From Shimia marina (GTDB lineage: Bacteria > Pseudomonadota > Alphaproteobacteria > Rhodobacterales > Rhodobacteraceae), in assembly GCF_001458175.1 (NCBI RefSeq), contig NZ_CYPW01000017.1:62001-126000 (forward strand): a stretch of 64,000 nucleotides of DNA, in the 5' to 3' direction. Shown piece after piece: positions 39,355 through 51,914 of the stretch (its first letter is position 1; each line of letters starts with the position of its first letter). The notes beneath the pieces were generated by a model, which saw nothing but the letters and a program-made list of their open reading frames with translations, searched no databases and was not told where the DNA came from. Position numbers and translations under genes: made by a program.

Positions 39355-39708
39355 TCAATCCTCAATCACCCAATCGTCCGCGAACCCCAATTCACCAATC
39401 GCCAGCCAGGACATGCGCACGCGCGCAATCCGGCTGTCGCCCCAAGTGCGGAACACCAAATGAAACCCGAGATTGGTAACCTCCTCGGCCACCACTTCGG
39501 CCCGCAGGTTGGCTTGAGTGTCCATATCCCAAAGAGACAGGCTGACATGTACCGATGGCGGAACCCGGTATCTGGCCGAAAATTTGACCAGCTTGCGCCT
39601 CTCACGCGGCCCGTTGCCGGTCCACATTTCACCGCCATCTTCAAAATCAGAGAACAGGACTTCATCGCCCTGATCCACTCCGACGTGATTGTTTCTAATC
39701 CGTTTCAT
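39355..39708 (-). CDS. H-type lectin domain protein
   Basis: A 117-residue protein that is essentially one H-type lectin domain: VKFSARYRVPPSVHVSLSLWD, VTNLGFHLVFRTWGDSRIARV and a closing SWLAIG. In animals such domains bind N-acetylgalactosamine and form trimers and hexamers. Bacterial versions occur in Rhodobacterales with unknown ligands. It has no signal peptide. It lies about 115 bp after atpC on the same strand, beyond a terminator, and may be transcribed by read-through. Confidence 0.85.
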   Translation of the reverse strand: MKRIRNNHVGVDQGDEVLFSDFEDGGEMWTGNGPRERRKLVKFSARYRVPPSVHVSLSLWDMDTQANLRAEVVAEEVTNLGFHLVFRTWGDSRIARVRMSWLAIGELGFADDWVIED

Positions 39709-39765
39709 CGTACGTAATGTGAAAGGTGAAATTCGTCCCGATCAAGAGGAAATTCACAGATTAAA

Positions 39766-39799
39766 TAGAAAAGGCCCCACCGCTGTGGCGGCAGGGCCT
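39766..39799 (-). terminator. Terminator of the atp operon
   Basis: On the minus strand AGGCCC-T-GCCGC pairs with GCGGT-GGGGCCT around a short loop, and TTTTC follows. It lies 24 bp after the atpC stop. Confidence 0.85.
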
Positions 39800-39822
39800 C
39801 TTGATGTCTTCTGATACCGCGA

Positions 39823-40218
39823 TCAGACCATGTTTTCCGCCAGGTGCTCCAAGTCAGAGACGAATTTCTCCGCACCAACCTTGTGCTCTTCAGGCGCTTC
39901 CTGCGCTGCCTTGCGGGCGTCAGCGATGACATCCTCAAGGTCCGCTTTGGTGATCTCTTCCCCTTTGTGGGCATGCTCAGCGATCACAGAGATCGAATCT
40001 GCGGAGATTTCCGCGAAACCGCGGGTCACCACATAGTCTTTCTCACCATCCGCCGTCTGAACGCGCACAACGCCAGGGCGCAGTGAGGTCAGCATGGGCG
40101 AGTGGCCTGGCATGGCGGTCAAATCGCCTTCCGCACCAGGGATCTGCACAGCGGTCGCCTCAAACGAAGCAAGGCTCCGTTCTGGGCTAACCAGATCAAA
40201 TTGCATCACGTTTGCCAT
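39823..40218 (-). CDS. atpC: ATP synthase F1 subunit epsilon
   Basis: A 131-residue epsilon subunit. The N-terminal beta-sandwich MQFDLVSPERSLASFEATAVQIPGAEGD..MPGHSPML is standard, and the C-terminal helices carry acidic and lysine-rich segments. It couples the rotor to F1 and can inhibit ATP hydrolysis. It is the last gene of the F1 cluster, 110 bp after atpD, with a terminator behind it. Confidence 0.96.
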   Translation of the reverse strand: MANVMQFDLVSPERSLASFEATAVQIPGAEGDLTAMPGHSPMLTSLRPGVVRVQTADGEKDYVVTRGFAEISADSISVIAEHAHKGEEITKADLEDVIADARKAAQEAPEEHKVGAEKFVSDLEHLAENMV

Positions 40219-40328
40219 TTTGGGCCTCCTTAAAGCGTTTCGATTGTCTGAAACTGTTTGGACCGGCTGGCGTCTTGAAACTCTTGATTTCAGACAACGC
40301 CAGCCAATTCATTTCAAATCGACAACGC

Positions 40329-42642
<2,314 letters not shown>

Positions 42643-42654
42643 TGTCCGAACCCC

Positions 42655-44193
42655 TTATGAAAAGTCAGCAGCGAACGCGTCCAGAACGGCTTTCACTTTG
42701 TCAGCTGCGTCACCTTTGATCTTCGGATCTTCGTCGGTGATCCACTGAAGCAGATCCGCGTGCTTGCCGCGCAGGAACGCCAGCAGAGCTTCTTCGAAGC
42801 GGCCCACGTCAGATACGGACACTTTGTCCAGATACCCGTTCACACCTGCAAAGATGATGCAGACGATTTCCGCGTTGGTCAGCGGGGAGTACTGCGGCTG
42901 CTTCATCAGTTCGGTCAGACGCGCACCACGGTTCAGCAGCTGCTGAGTTGCGGCGTCAAGGTCGGAACCAAACTGAGCAAAGGCTGCCATCTCACGATAC
43001 TGCGCGAGGGACAGTTTCACCGGACCAGCCACAGAGGACATGGCGGAAGTCTGCGCGGAGGAGCCCACACGGGAAACCGACAGACCGGTGTTCACAGCAG
43101 GGCGGATACCTTGGTAGAACAGTTCTGTTTCAAGGAAGATCTGACCGTCGGTGATGGAGATCACGTTGGTTGGAATAAACGCGGAAACGTCGCCACCTTG
43201 GGTTTCGATGATTGGCAGCGCGGTCAGCGAGCCTGCACCGAAGTCTTCGTTCAGCTTCGCGGAACGCTCCAGCAGACGGGAGTGAAGGTAGAAAACGTCA
43301 CCAGGATAAGCTTCACGGCCGGGTGGACGACGCAGCAGCAGGGACATCTGACGATAGGCCACAGCCTGCTTGGACAGGTCATCATAGATGATCAGAGCGT
43401 GCTTGCCGTTGTCACGGAAGTACTCGGCCATCGCGGTCGCGGCATAAGGTGCCAGGAACTGCATTGGCGCAGGGTCAGAAGCGGTCGCAGCCACAACGAT
43501 GGAGTATTCAATCGCGCCGGTTTCTTCGAGCTTCTTCACCAGCTGTGCCACGGTGGAGCGCTTCTGGCCGATTGCGACATATACGCAGTACAGCTTCTTG
43601 CTCTCATCGTCGCCTGCGGCGTCGTTGTAGGATTTCTGGTTCAGGATCGCGTCCAGAGCAACGGCAGTTTTACCGGTCTGACGGTCACCAATGATCAGCT
43701 CACGCTGGCCACGGCCGATTGGGATCATCGCGTCCACGGATTTCAGGCCGGTTGCCATTGGCTCGTGCACGGATTTACGTGGGATGATGCCTGGCGCTTT
43801 CACGTCGGCCACACCGCGTGTGGAGGACTCGATTGGGCCCTTACCGTCCAGCGGGTTGCCCAGACCGTCAACAACGCGACCCAGCAGGCCGTCACCGGTC
43901 GGAACGTCCACGATGGAGTTGGTGCGCTTAACAGTGTCACCTTCTTTGATGTCACGGTCAGAACCAAAGATAACAACACCAACGTTGTCGTTCTCAAGGT
44001 TCAGCGCCATGCCTTGAATACCACCAGGGAATTCAACCATCTCACCGGCTTGAACGTTGTCCAGACCGTAGACGCGCGCAATACCGTCGCCGACGGAAAG
44101 CACACGGCCGACTTCGGCCACTTCGGCCTCTTGGCCAAAGTTTTTAATCTGCTCCTTAAGGATCGCAGAGATTTCGGCTGCTTGGATACCCAT
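42655..44193 (-). CDS. atpA: ATP synthase F1 subunit alpha
   Basis: A 512-residue non-catalytic nucleotide-binding subunit. The P-loop GDRQTGKT sits near residue 170, and the VGSSAQ segment containing the arginine finger ([11 protein letters not shown]) is intact. The ATG overlaps the last base of the atpH stop (TAATG), indicating coupled translation. Confidence 0.98.
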   Translation of the reverse strand: MGIQAAEISAILKEQIKNFGQEAEVAEVGRVLSVGDGIARVYGLDNVQAGEMVEFPGGIQGMALNLENDNVGVVIFGSDRDIKEGDTVKRTNSIVDVPTGDGLLGRVVDGLGNPLDGKGPIESSTRGVADVKAPGIIPRKSVHEPMATGLKSVDAMIPIGRGQRELIIGDRQTGKTAVALDAILNQKSYNDAAGDDESKKLYCVYVAIGQKRSTVAQLVKKLEETGAIEYSIVVAATASDPAPMQFLAPYAATAMAEYFRDNGKHALIIYDDLSKQAVAYRQMSLLLRRPPGREAYPGDVFYLHSRLLERSAKLNEDFGAGSLTALPIIETQGGDVSAFIPTNVISITDGQIFLETELFYQGIRPAVNTGLSVSRVGSSAQTSAMSSVAGPVKLSLAQYREMAAFAQFGSDLDAATQQLLNRGARLTELMKQPQYSPLTNAEIVCIIFAGVNGYLDKVSVSDVGRFEEALLAFLRGKHADLLQWITDEDPKIKGDAADKVKAVLDAFAADFS

Positions 44194-44753
44194 TATCCGA
44201 CCTCTTTCATTGCATTCTGGAGGGAAGCGAGCTTGGAGCGGATCGAGGTGTCGATCATCTTCGAGCCCACTTTAACTACAAGACCGCCCACGAGGCTCTC
44301 GTCGACGGTCGCGTTGATTTTGACATCTTTGCCAATGCGAGCGGCCAGCGTCTTTGCCAGCTTTTCGCTTTGGGTTTTGGTCAAAGCTTTGGCGGTGGTG
44401 ACATCGGCTGTCACTTCGCCCTTATGCTCGGCGATCATCGCCTGCAGGTGCTCAATCAGCTGAGGCAAAACGAACAGGCGACGTTTCTGGGCCATCAGGC
44501 TCAGAACATTCACCAGCACATCTTGCACACCCATTTTCTGAGCCACAGCCGCGATTGCGGCGCCCTGCTCATCACGGCTGATCAACGGCGAATGAATCAG
44601 GTTGCGCAGGTCTTCGCTGTCGGCCAACGCCGCGCTCAAACCTTCAAGGCTACCTTCCAATTCGCTGAGCGCATTGTTCTCTTGAGCGATCTCAAAGACC
44701 GCAGCGGCATAGCGTTCTGCAATGCCGGAGGAGATCGAAGCTGGTTCGGACAC
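44193..44753 (-). CDS. atpH: ATP synthase F1 subunit delta
   Basis: A 186-residue delta (OSCP) subunit linking F1 to the peripheral stalk. [18 protein letters not shown] and the C-terminal [21 protein letters not shown] are conserved. The start is most likely the GTG at 44751-44753 ([10 protein letters not shown]), with GGAAGGG about 8 bases upstream and the usual length. The open frame extends 12 codons further. It is the first gene of the operon; a 16-bp palindrome lies 33 bp upstream. Confidence 0.95.
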   Translation of the reverse strand: MSEPASISSGIAERYAAAVFEIAQENNALSELEGSLEGLSAALADSEDLRNLIHSPLISRDEQGAAIAAVAQKMGVQDVLVNVLSLMAQKRRLFVLPQLIEHLQAMIAEHKGEVTADVTTAKALTKTQSEKLAKTLAARIGKDVKINATVDESLVGGLVVKVGSKMIDTSIRSKLASLQNAMKEVG

Positions 44754-44785
44754 GTCCACCCTTCCGCTTGCTGGCCTCGCACATT

Positions 44786-44801
44786 GCATACCATGGTATG
44801 C
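44786..44801. promoter_or_regulatory. 16-bp perfect palindrome upstream of the atp operon
   Basis: GCATACCATGGTATGC is perfectly self-complementary. It is followed by a smaller overlapping repeat, GTATG-CGA-CATAC (44796-44808). It lies 33 bp before the atpH start, where an operator or leader hairpin would act. The binding protein is unknown. Confidence 0.5.
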
Positions 44802-44841
44802 GACATACGAGGGCGTTTCATGGCCTCGGGACTAACGAGGC

Positions 44842-45196
44842 ATTAAAATCCGTCGCGGGTGTAGCAGAGGAGTGCGCAGCTAGCAACATTGTTTGCAGGT
44901 TTCTCACACCGGGCATAAGCCCTTATTTTTAAAGCTGTGACGTAGGTGCGACCCTTTGCCTATTAAACCTTCGTTAAAAAATATGTCTTAAAAGCTCGTT
45001 TTCTGCACATCCGCACCCCATCTAAGCGCATTTTTCACATGTGACTCGGGGTCATTTGCCGCACCCACTGCGCTCAAATGTCCGTAAAAAGCGCCGCCAG
45101 ATTTGCCCAGCGCGGTGCCGTCAACGAAATATCAATGAAACCTCCGCCCTACTGATCTTGGGGAAATGAGTCTGATTCTGAGATCTGGGGGTAACT
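44842..45196. other. Divergent intergenic region between atp operon and RTX gene
   Basis: About 350 bp with AT-rich patches (TTATTTTTAAAG near 44922 and AACCTTCGTTAAAAAATATGTCTTAAAAG near 44965) that likely contain the promoters of both divergent units. I could not assign a clear -35/-10 pair. There is no supported ORF. Confidence 0.4.
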
Positions 45197-46795
45197 ATGG
45201 GTCCGATTGTACTTCTGTCGCTGCTGGGGATTGGCGCGGCAACTGCCTTTGTCGACGTGATGAGCGACTCCGATGACTCTGACGCATTGGATGTCAAAGA
45301 TGACACCAATGACGATGAAGATCAGGATCTTGGCATGGGGCCGATTGATGGCGCCGGAGACACCGGTGAAGAAGATCAAGACGGCGGTTCATCCTCAGGG
45401 CAAAACGCGGTCCAGCCTGAAGAGCTGAAAGGTCCGACATTACACGGCACCGATGAAGCCGATGAGCTCACAGCGCGCAGCACCCAAAACATCGACGCAG
45501 GTGAAGGCAACGATACGCTGAGTTCCCGTGGCTCCGGCACTCTGCTGGGGGGCGAAGGCAACGATATGATGGAAATTGGAGGCACGGCGAAGGGCTATGG
45601 CGGCCTCGGCGAAGACTATATGCACATTTCCGACGCAGGCGCAGCCTTTGGCGGATTTGGCAACGACACTTTCATTCTCAAAGCCCCGCAATCCGCGCTC
45701 AGCGGCCCGGCTGTCGCTGACGGAGGCGATGGGGATGATACCTTCGTGATGAAACCCCTCTCTGGCCTGCCCGAAGACAACGTCGCCCACATCCTGACGG
45801 GCGGCGCTGGGGCTGACGTCTATGCGCTTGACATCGATAGCGCCATCTCTGTGCGCGACGGTGCGGAAGGCGACAATCAGATCGTCGCCCGCATCACCGA
45901 TTTTGATCCTGACGAAGACATGCTTCTGCTCGACATCGGCGCTGCCACCAACATGCAGGATGTGGATGATCTGCCTATGCCAGAGGTCACCACCACCGAA
46001 GATCCCGATGGGGCCTACACCGATGTCCACTTCAAATGGACCAACCCGCTCAATCCCGACAATGTTGAAATCCGCACCATGCGGCTTGATGGCGTGACAG
46101 GTTTCTCCGCAGGGGCGGTACAGCTCACCAGCGTGTTTGATCCTGACAGCGCCCATTCTGACGATGAAACGGCCGGCGCAGCGGCCCATCGCCTCTTTGC
46201 CTTGACCCCAATCGAAGGCACTGCTGGGACAGATGACATCACGCTAAGCGACAGCGCCGCCACAACCCTCAAAGGGGGTGACGACACGCTCACCATCACC
46301 GGCGGCAGCCATTTGGCCTATGGCGGCGAAGGCAACGACACTATGATCGTCAACAGCGATGACAACGGCGCCGCGCAGCTCTTTGGCGGCGAAGGTGACG
46401 ATGTGATCACCGCTGATAAGATCCAGAACAACGACACCGCTCTGATTGGCGGCGAGGGCGACGACACCATCACATTCGGCCTTGGCCACTACGTCGAAGG
46501 CAATGCAGGGGCAGATACGCTGACCCTCAATGTCCACCCGGATGCGCTCGCTCAGGGGCCTGCGGTGCTTGATGCGCTCACGGGCAACCACCTGACCATC
46601 AATATACCACCTGAGCTTGAGGGCGAGCTGCACATTCTCAATCACACCTACAGCAATGGCTTTGAAGTGGTCTATTCCGAGGTTCTGATTGGGGACACCC
46701 CCATCCTGAAATTGATGGAAGAAGACTTCACCAATGGGGTGGGCATTGCTGAAAATGATCCAAGGCTGACCATCATACGCGACGCTGCTCTCTGA
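45197..46795 (+). CDS. RTX-type calcium-binding protein with N-terminal hydrophobic anchor
   Basis: A 532-residue, very acidic protein. Residues about 3-20 (PIVLLSLLGIGAATAFVD) form one hydrophobic helix, followed by an Asp/Glu-rich linker (22-75). Then come two blocks of glycine-aspartate nonapeptide-like repeats: GGEGNDMM, GGFGNDTF, GGDGDDTF and GGAGADVY in the first (about 95-215), and GGEGNDTM, GGEGDDVI and GGEGDDTI in the second (about 350-430). These are calcium-binding parallel beta-roll repeats. RTX proteins usually leave by type I secretion through a C-terminal signal; an N-terminal membrane helix is atypical. No secretion genes are adjacent. It is divergent from atpH. Confidence 0.87.
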   Translation: MGPIVLLSLLGIGAATAFVDVMSDSDDSDALDVKDDTNDDEDQDLGMGPIDGAGDTGEEDQDGGSSSGQNAVQPEELKGPTLHGTDEADELTARSTQNIDAGEGNDTLSSRGSGTLLGGEGNDMMEIGGTAKGYGGLGEDYMHISDAGAAFGGFGNDTFILKAPQSALSGPAVADGGDGDDTFVMKPLSGLPEDNVAHILTGGAGADVYALDIDSAISVRDGAEGDNQIVARITDFDPDEDMLLLDIGAATNMQDVDDLPMPEVTTTEDPDGAYTDVHFKWTNPLNPDNVEIRTMRLDGVTGFSAGAVQLTSVFDPDSAHSDDETAGAAAHRLFALTPIEGTAGTDDITLSDSAATTLKGGDDTLTITGGSHLAYGGEGNDTMIVNSDDNGAAQLFGGEGDDVITADKIQNNDTALIGGEGDDTITFGLGHYVEGNAGADTLTLNVHPDALAQGPAVLDALTGNHLTINIPPELEGELHILNHTYSNGFEVVYSEVLIGDTPILKLMEEDFTNGVGIAENDPRLTIIRDAAL

Positions 46796-46810
46796 TCGAA
46801 ATAGCCAAGC

Positions 46811-47551
46811 CTAGGCCGGGGCCACCTCAGGCGTCGGCGCCAGCACCCCCAATGGTTTTGCCACACGGCTGCGTACACCGGGCCCGCTGGGCGCATGCAC
46901 GCGCTTGCTGGCTTCCACGATCAACACGCCCCCCGCCATGACCGGCGACACGGTTTTGCCGAACCCTTCCCAAAGCGCGCCTGTTTTACGCCAGAACCGC
47001 TTGTGGCTGGGCGGCTGATAAAGCGTGGCGCGATGGCGTTCCGGCATGAACCCGTGACGCTTAAGCTGTGTTTCCAACTGCGTGGTGGAATAGGGGCGAC
47101 CGAATCCAAAGGGCGTTTTATCGCTGCGCGACCACAGGCCGGAGCGATGTGGCACCACAAACAAAGCCCGCCCTCCGGGGCCCAGAACCCGCTGCGCCTC
47201 ATCCAGCACATCGCCGGGTCGGTCACTGGTTTCCAGCCCGTGCATCATCACCAACCGGTCCACATGTCCGGTCTCAATCGGCCAGAGCGTTTCCTCACAT
47301 AACACAGAGACATTCGCCATGCCCGCAGGCCAGGGCATCACCCCCTGCGGTGCCGGCATCAGCCCAACAACCCGCCGCGCTTCTGCCAGATAAGGCCGCA
47401 GCAGGGGCACGGCAAAGCCAAACCCCGCAACCGTGAGCCCCTTGGCTTCGGGCCACAATTCCAGCATCTCGTCGCGCACAGCTTTCTGGGCCGCGCGCCC
47501 CAGGGTGCTGCGGTAGTAGAAATTGCGAAGGTCTTGCACATCAAGATGCAT
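46811..47551 (-). CDS. SAM-dependent methyltransferase (type 11-like)
   Basis: A 246-residue class I methyltransferase. [17 protein letters not shown] (about 39-55) stands at the SAM-binding motif I position, though the usual GxGxG is relaxed to [21 protein letters not shown] and [14 protein letters not shown] are motifs II-III. In Rhodobacterales this gene type is commonly divergent from gloB, as here. The substrate is unknown. It ends convergently with the RTX gene 15 bp away. Confidence 0.85.
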   Translation of the reverse strand: MHLDVQDLRNFYYRSTLGRAAQKAVRDEMLELWPEAKGLTVAGFGFAVPLLRPYLAEARRVVGLMPAPQGVMPWPAGMANVSVLCEETLWPIETGHVDRLVMMHGLETSDRPGDVLDEAQRVLGPGGRALFVVPHRSGLWSRSDKTPFGFGRPYSTTQLETQLKRHGFMPERHRATLYQPPSHKRFWRKTGALWEGFGKTVSPVMAGGVLIVEASKRVHAPSGPGVRSRVAKPLGVLAPTPEVAPA

Positions 47552-47612
47552 TGCACCCGGCCCTCTGATCGGCAAATCTGTAGACAACATAGCAACGCAG
47601 AGCCGAAATTCC

Positions 47613-48380
47613 ATGCCCCATCAAATCGTCACCATTCCCTGTCTGTCAGACAACTACGCCTTTCTTGTACATGACAAGACCTCCGGGGCGACCGCGCTGA
47701 TTGACGCGCCCGAAGCCGCCCCGATTCTGGCCGAACTGGAGCGGCGCAGCTGGCAGCTCACTCATGTGCTGCTCACCCATCACCATTGGGATCACGTGGA
47801 CGGCCTGCCCGGCATTCTCGACAGCCACAAAGCACAGGTCTACGGCGCCAAAGCAGATGCACATCGCCTGCCCGCCTTGGATCTGGCACTGGAAGAGGGG
47901 GAAACCTTAGATTTTGCGGGCGAAACCGTTTCGGTGATGGATGTCTCCGGCCATACGGTGGGGCATATCGCCTTTCACTTCCCGGACAGCAAAGCCGTCT
48001 TCACCGGCGACAGCCTGATGGCCATGGGCTGCGGTCGCCTGTTTGAAGGCACGCCAGCACAGATGTTTGACAGTCTCAGCAAGCTGGCCGCCCTGCCCGA
48101 CAGCACCACAGTGTGTTCCGGTCACGAATACACTGCTTCAAACTGCGCCTTTGCCGCATCGCTTGGCGAAAAAAACGACGACCTGGCCGCACGCATTGCC
48201 GCCGTAGAGGCCATGCGTGCCACCGGGCACCCAACCGTGCCCTCCAATCTCGGTCAGGAAAAACACACCAACCCCTTCCTGCGCAGCGCTGACCCAGCCC
48301 TTCAGGCCGCCATTGGCATGGCTGGCGCCGCACCGGTGGACGTCTTCACAGAGCTGCGCAAACGCAAAGACAACTTTTGA
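47613..48380 (+). CDS. gloB: Hydroxyacylglutathione hydrolase (glyoxalase II)
   Basis: A 255-residue metallo-beta-lactamase-fold enzyme that hydrolyses S-lactoylglutathione to lactate and glutathione, the second step of methylglyoxal detoxification. THHHWDH (55-61) holds the binuclear metal site, with [17 protein letters not shown] and the C-terminal HTNPFLR segment contributing further ligands and glutathione contacts. The start at 47613 gives the standard [18 protein letters not shown]. It is divergent from the methyltransferase gene. Confidence 0.94.
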   Translation: MPHQIVTIPCLSDNYAFLVHDKTSGATALIDAPEAAPILAELERRSWQLTHVLLTHHHWDHVDGLPGILDSHKAQVYGAKADAHRLPALDLALEEGETLDFAGETVSVMDVSGHTVGHIAFHFPDSKAVFTGDSLMAMGCGRLFEGTPAQMFDSLSKLAALPDSTTVCSGHEYTASNCAFAASLGEKNDDLAARIAAVEAMRATGHPTVPSNLGQEKHTNPFLRSADPALQAAIGMAGAAPVDVFTELRKRKDNF

Positions 48381-48392
48381 TCTGAACCTAAA

Positions 48393-48424
48393 GAGCGGGC
48401 GTAAAATACAGTATATGCCCGCTC
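48393..48424 (+). terminator. Hairpin after gloB
   Basis: GAGCGGGC (48393-48400) and GCCCGCTC (48417-48424) pair over a 16-base AT-rich loop, 13 bp after the gloB stop. No T run follows, so it may terminate weakly or protect the mRNA end. Confidence 0.5.
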
Positions 48425-48605
48425 AATACGGTGGCGGCTCACGACAGAGTGACCCAACCAGAGGCTGTTTCCTGTGAAATCTGTATCAAATTTTGCAGAA
48501 AGTCCTTGAAGACCGCCGCCAATCGACCAAACTTTAACACACCGACCTTATGGTAAACGGCGGGGGCATCCGCCACCATATAACCCCGCAGGGAGCAGTC
48601 ACACC

Positions 48606-50933
48606 GTGCCGTCATTTTCAAACACGCTCGAACACGCCATCCACGCTGCGCTCGCGCAGGCCAACCAGCGCAAACATGAGTTTGCCACGCTGGAGCACCT
48701 GCTCCTGTCTTTGCTGGATGAGCCCGATGCGCTGCGCGTGATGCAGGCCTGCAGCGTGAACATCGACGAATTGCGCAGCGACCTGATCGAATTCATTGAC
48801 GATGACCTGTCCAATCTGGTCACCGATGTCGAAGGCAGCGAGGCGGTGCCAACCGCCGCATTCCAACGCGTGATTCAGCGCGCCGCCATCCACGTTCAAA
48901 GCTCTGGTCGCACCGAAGTGACCGGTGCCAATGTACTGGTGGCGATTTTTGCCGAACGCGAATCCAACGCCGCCTACTTCCTGCAAGAGCAGGACATGAC
49001 CCGCTATGATGCGGTGAATTTCATCGCCCATGGCGTGGCCAAAGACCCCGCTTTTGGCGAAGCCCGCTCTGTCAGCGGTGCAGATGACGAAAACGAACAG
49101 CGCATCGAAGGCACCGCCGAAGGCGGCGAAGCCAAGGAAAGCGCGCTGGCGAAATACTGCGTTGATCTCAACGTGAAGGCCGGCAAGGGCGACGTCGATC
49201 CGCTGATCGGCCGCGATCACGAGGTCGAGCGCTGCATTCAGGTGCTCTGCCGCCGCCGCAAAAACAACCCGCTTCTGGTGGGCGATCCCGGTGTGGGCAA
49301 AACCGCCATCGCCGAAGGTCTCGCGCGCAAAATTGTGCAGGGCGAAATCCCCGAAGTGCTCAGCGAAACCACCATCTACTCGCTCGACATGGGCGCTCTT
49401 CTGGCGGGCACCCGCTATCGCGGTGACTTTGAAGAGCGGCTGAAGGCCGTGGTGACCGAGCTTGAGGATCACCCAGATGCCGTGCTCTTCATTGATGAAA
49501 TCCACACCGTGATTGGCGCAGGGGCCACTTCCGGTGGTGCCATGGATGCCTCCAACCTGCTGAAGCCCGCGCTTCAGGGCGGCAAACTGCGCACCATGGG
49601 CTCCACCACCTATAAAGAGTTCCGCCAGCACTTTGAGAAAGACCGCGCCCTGTCCCGTCGTTTCCAGAAGATCGACGTGAACGAGCCCACCGTGCCCGAC
49701 AGCATCAAAATCCTCAAAGGCCTCAAAGAGTACTTCGAGGAACACCATGGCGTGAAATACACCGCGGATGCGATCAAAACTGCGGTGGAACTGTCCGCGC
49801 GCTACATCAATGACCGCAAACTGCCGGACAAAGCCATCGATGTGATCGACGAGGCCGGTGCCGCGCAGCATCTGCTGGCCGCCTCCAAGCGCCGTAAAAC
49901 CATCGGCGTGAAAGAGATCGAGGCCGTGGTCGCCAAAATCGCACGCATCCCTCCGAAAAATGTCTCCAAAGACGATGCCGAAGTGCTCAAGGATCTGGAA
50001 AAATCCCTCAAGCGCGTGGTGTTTGGTCAGGACAAAGCCATCGAGGCGCTCAGCTCCGCCATCAAACTGGCCCGTGCCGGTCTGCGCGAGCCTGAAAAGC
50101 CCATCGGCAACTACCTCTTCGCCGGTCCAACCGGTGTGGGTAAAACCGAGGTCGCCAAACAGCTGGCCGATACGCTCGGCGTGGAACTTCTGCGCTTTGA
50201 CATGTCTGAATACATGGAGAAACACGCGGTCTCCCGCCTGATCGGCGCGCCTCCCGGCTATGTCGGCTTCGATCAGGGCGGCCTGCTGACGGACGGTGTG
50301 GATCAGCACCCCCATTGTGTGCTGCTGCTTGATGAGATCGAGAAAGCCCATCCCGATGTCTACAACATCCTGTTGCAGGTGATGGACAACGGCGAGCTGA
50401 CCGATCACAACGGCCGCACTGTGAGCTTCCGCAACGTGGTTCTGATCATGACCTCCAACGCGGGTGCCTCTGAACAAGCGAAAGCCGCCATCGGCTTTGG
50501 CCGGGACCGCCGCGAAGGTGAAGACACCGCCGCAATCGAGCGCACCTTCACACCAGAATTCCGCAACCGTCTGGATGCAGTCATCTCCTTCCAGCCGCTG
50601 CCGAAAGAGACCATCCTGCAAGTGGTGGAGAAGTTCGTGCTGCAGCTTGAGGCCCAGCTGATGGATCGCAACGTGACCATCGAACTGACCCCGAAAGCCG
50701 CGCAATGGCTGGCCGACAAAGGTTATGATGACAAAATGGGGGCACGTCCGCTTGGCCGCGTCATTCAGGAGTACATCAAAAAGCCACTGGCCGAAGAGCT
50801 GCTCTTTGGCAAACTGGCCAAAGGCGGCGTGGTGAAGGTGAAGGTCAAGAACGGCGAGCTGGTCCTTGATCTGGCCGGCCCGGAAAACCCGCGCCTCACC
50901 GGCGACAAGCCACCGCTGCTCACGGCGGACTGA
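48606..50933 (+). CDS. clpA: ATP-dependent Clp protease ATP-binding subunit ClpA
   Basis: A 775-residue AAA+ unfoldase. An N-terminal double Clp_N domain (1-145) is followed by D1 with Walker A GDPGVGKT (226-233) and D2 with GPTGVGKT (507-514). The ClpP-docking loop IGF is present at 629-631, so it works with ClpP. No clpS gene precedes it here, although ClpS-ClpA adjacency is common. The start is GTG at 48606, with AGGGAG about 10 bases upstream. Its TGA overlaps the start of the M23 peptidase gene by one base (TGATG). Confidence 0.95.
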   Translation: MPSFSNTLEHAIHAALAQANQRKHEFATLEHLLLSLLDEPDALRVMQACSVNIDELRSDLIEFIDDDLSNLVTDVEGSEAVPTAAFQRVIQRAAIHVQSSGRTEVTGANVLVAIFAERESNAAYFLQEQDMTRYDAVNFIAHGVAKDPAFGEARSVSGADDENEQRIEGTAEGGEAKESALAKYCVDLNVKAGKGDVDPLIGRDHEVERCIQVLCRRRKNNPLLVGDPGVGKTAIAEGLARKIVQGEIPEVLSETTIYSLDMGALLAGTRYRGDFEERLKAVVTELEDHPDAVLFIDEIHTVIGAGATSGGAMDASNLLKPALQGGKLRTMGSTTYKEFRQHFEKDRALSRRFQKIDVNEPTVPDSIKILKGLKEYFEEHHGVKYTADAIKTAVELSARYINDRKLPDKAIDVIDEAGAAQHLLAASKRRKTIGVKEIEAVVAKIARIPPKNVSKDDAEVLKDLEKSLKRVVFGQDKAIEALSSAIKLARAGLREPEKPIGNYLFAGPTGVGKTEVAKQLADTLGVELLRFDMSEYMEKHAVSRLIGAPPGYVGFDQGGLLTDGVDQHPHCVLLLDEIEKAHPDVYNILLQVMDNGELTDHNGRTVSFRNVVLIMTSNAGASEQAKAAIGFGRDRREGEDTAAIERTFTPEFRNRLDAVISFQPLPKETILQVVEKFVLQLEAQLMDRNVTIELTPKAAQWLADKGYDDKMGARPLGRVIQEYIKKPLAEELLFGKLAKGGVVKVKVKNGELVLDLAGPENPRLTGDKPPLLTAD

Positions 50934-51907
50934 TGCTCACCCGCAGTATTGCATTGATTGGCGCGCTCGCAGCTTACCCCGCTGCGGGCGCGCCAACGTT
51001 TTCAACGCCCGTTGACTGTGAATTGGGCACAAGCTGCTTTGTGCAGAACTATGTCGATCATGATCCCGGCCCCGGCCATCAGGATCACAGCTGTGGCCCG
51101 CTGTCTTATGATGGGCACAAAGGCACCGACTTTGCCCTGCCCAGCCTTCTGGCCATGCAAGAAGGGGTGGATGTGTTGGCCGCCGCAGATGGCGTTGTTA
51201 CCGGCACAAGAGATGGCATGGCCGACCGGCTCTTCCGCGTCGAAAACAGCCCGGCTCTCAACGGGCGCGACTGCGGCAATGGCGTTGTGGTGGATCACGG
51301 CGACGGCTGGGTCACGCAATACTGCCATATGAAACAAGACAGCGTCGCCGTGGCGCAGGGCGATCAGGTGCGACGTGGCCAACCCCTTGGCGAAATCGGT
51401 CTCTCTGGCCGCACCCAGTTCCCACATCTGCATATCTCCGTGCGGCACAACGATCAGGTGGTGGATCCCTATTCTGCTGATACGTCTGGACCGGCGCCGG
51501 ATCAGTGCAAAGGCCCGCATCGCTCCCTTTGGGAGGCGCCTCTGGCCTATGTGCCCGGCGGGTTGATCCGCGCAGGCTTTGACGTGACCATTCCCGCCTA
51601 TGAGGATGTCAAATCCGGCATCGCCGGGCGGGCCGAAATTCCCTCCCAGGCCAAGGCGCTGGTGCTCTTTGCCTACGCCTATGGCAGCCGCGCCAATGAC
51701 ATTTTAGAGCTGCTGATTTCCGGCCCTGAGGGGGAGATCTTCTCCCATGAGGTCACTCTGGAAAAGGCACAGGCGCAGTATTTCCGCGCTGGCGGCAAAC
51801 GCACCCCGATGGGGGGCTGGCCCAAAGGGGCCTATCTCGGCCATGTGCGCATCTTGCGGGATGGCAAGGTGCTGGATCACTCAGAAGTGCCCCTCACCAT
51901 CCAGTAG
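50933..51907 (+). CDS. Exported M23-family (LytM-like) peptidase
   Basis: A 324-residue periplasmic protein with a signal peptide (about 1-20, ALIGALAAYPAAGA). The M23 domain has His62 and Asp66 in GHKGTDFALP, His132 in QYCHMK and the HLH motif at 165-167. All zinc ligands are therefore present, so it is probably an active peptidoglycan endopeptidase. A C-terminal beta-rich extension (about 205-324) follows. Its start overlaps the clpA stop, implying co-translation with a cytoplasmic unfoldase, which is unusual. It is convergent with the MotB-like gene 7 bp away. Confidence 0.88.
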   Translation: MLTRSIALIGALAAYPAAGAPTFSTPVDCELGTSCFVQNYVDHDPGPGHQDHSCGPLSYDGHKGTDFALPSLLAMQEGVDVLAAADGVVTGTRDGMADRLFRVENSPALNGRDCGNGVVVDHGDGWVTQYCHMKQDSVAVAQGDQVRRGQPLGEIGLSGRTQFPHLHISVRHNDQVVDPYSADTSGPAPDQCKGPHRSLWEAPLAYVPGGLIRAGFDVTIPAYEDVKSGIAGRAEIPSQAKALVLFAYAYGSRANDILELLISGPEGEIFSHEVTLEKAQAQYFRAGGKRTPMGGWPKGAYLGHVRILRDGKVLDHSEVPLTIQ

Positions 51908-51914
51908 ACAGCCC

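Noticed and set aside
48618-50705. A 695-codon open frame antisense to clpA
   Set aside because: It is fully contained in clpA, is rich in His, Gly and Asp as expected for the reverse frame of a GC-biased gene, and has no recognisable domain.
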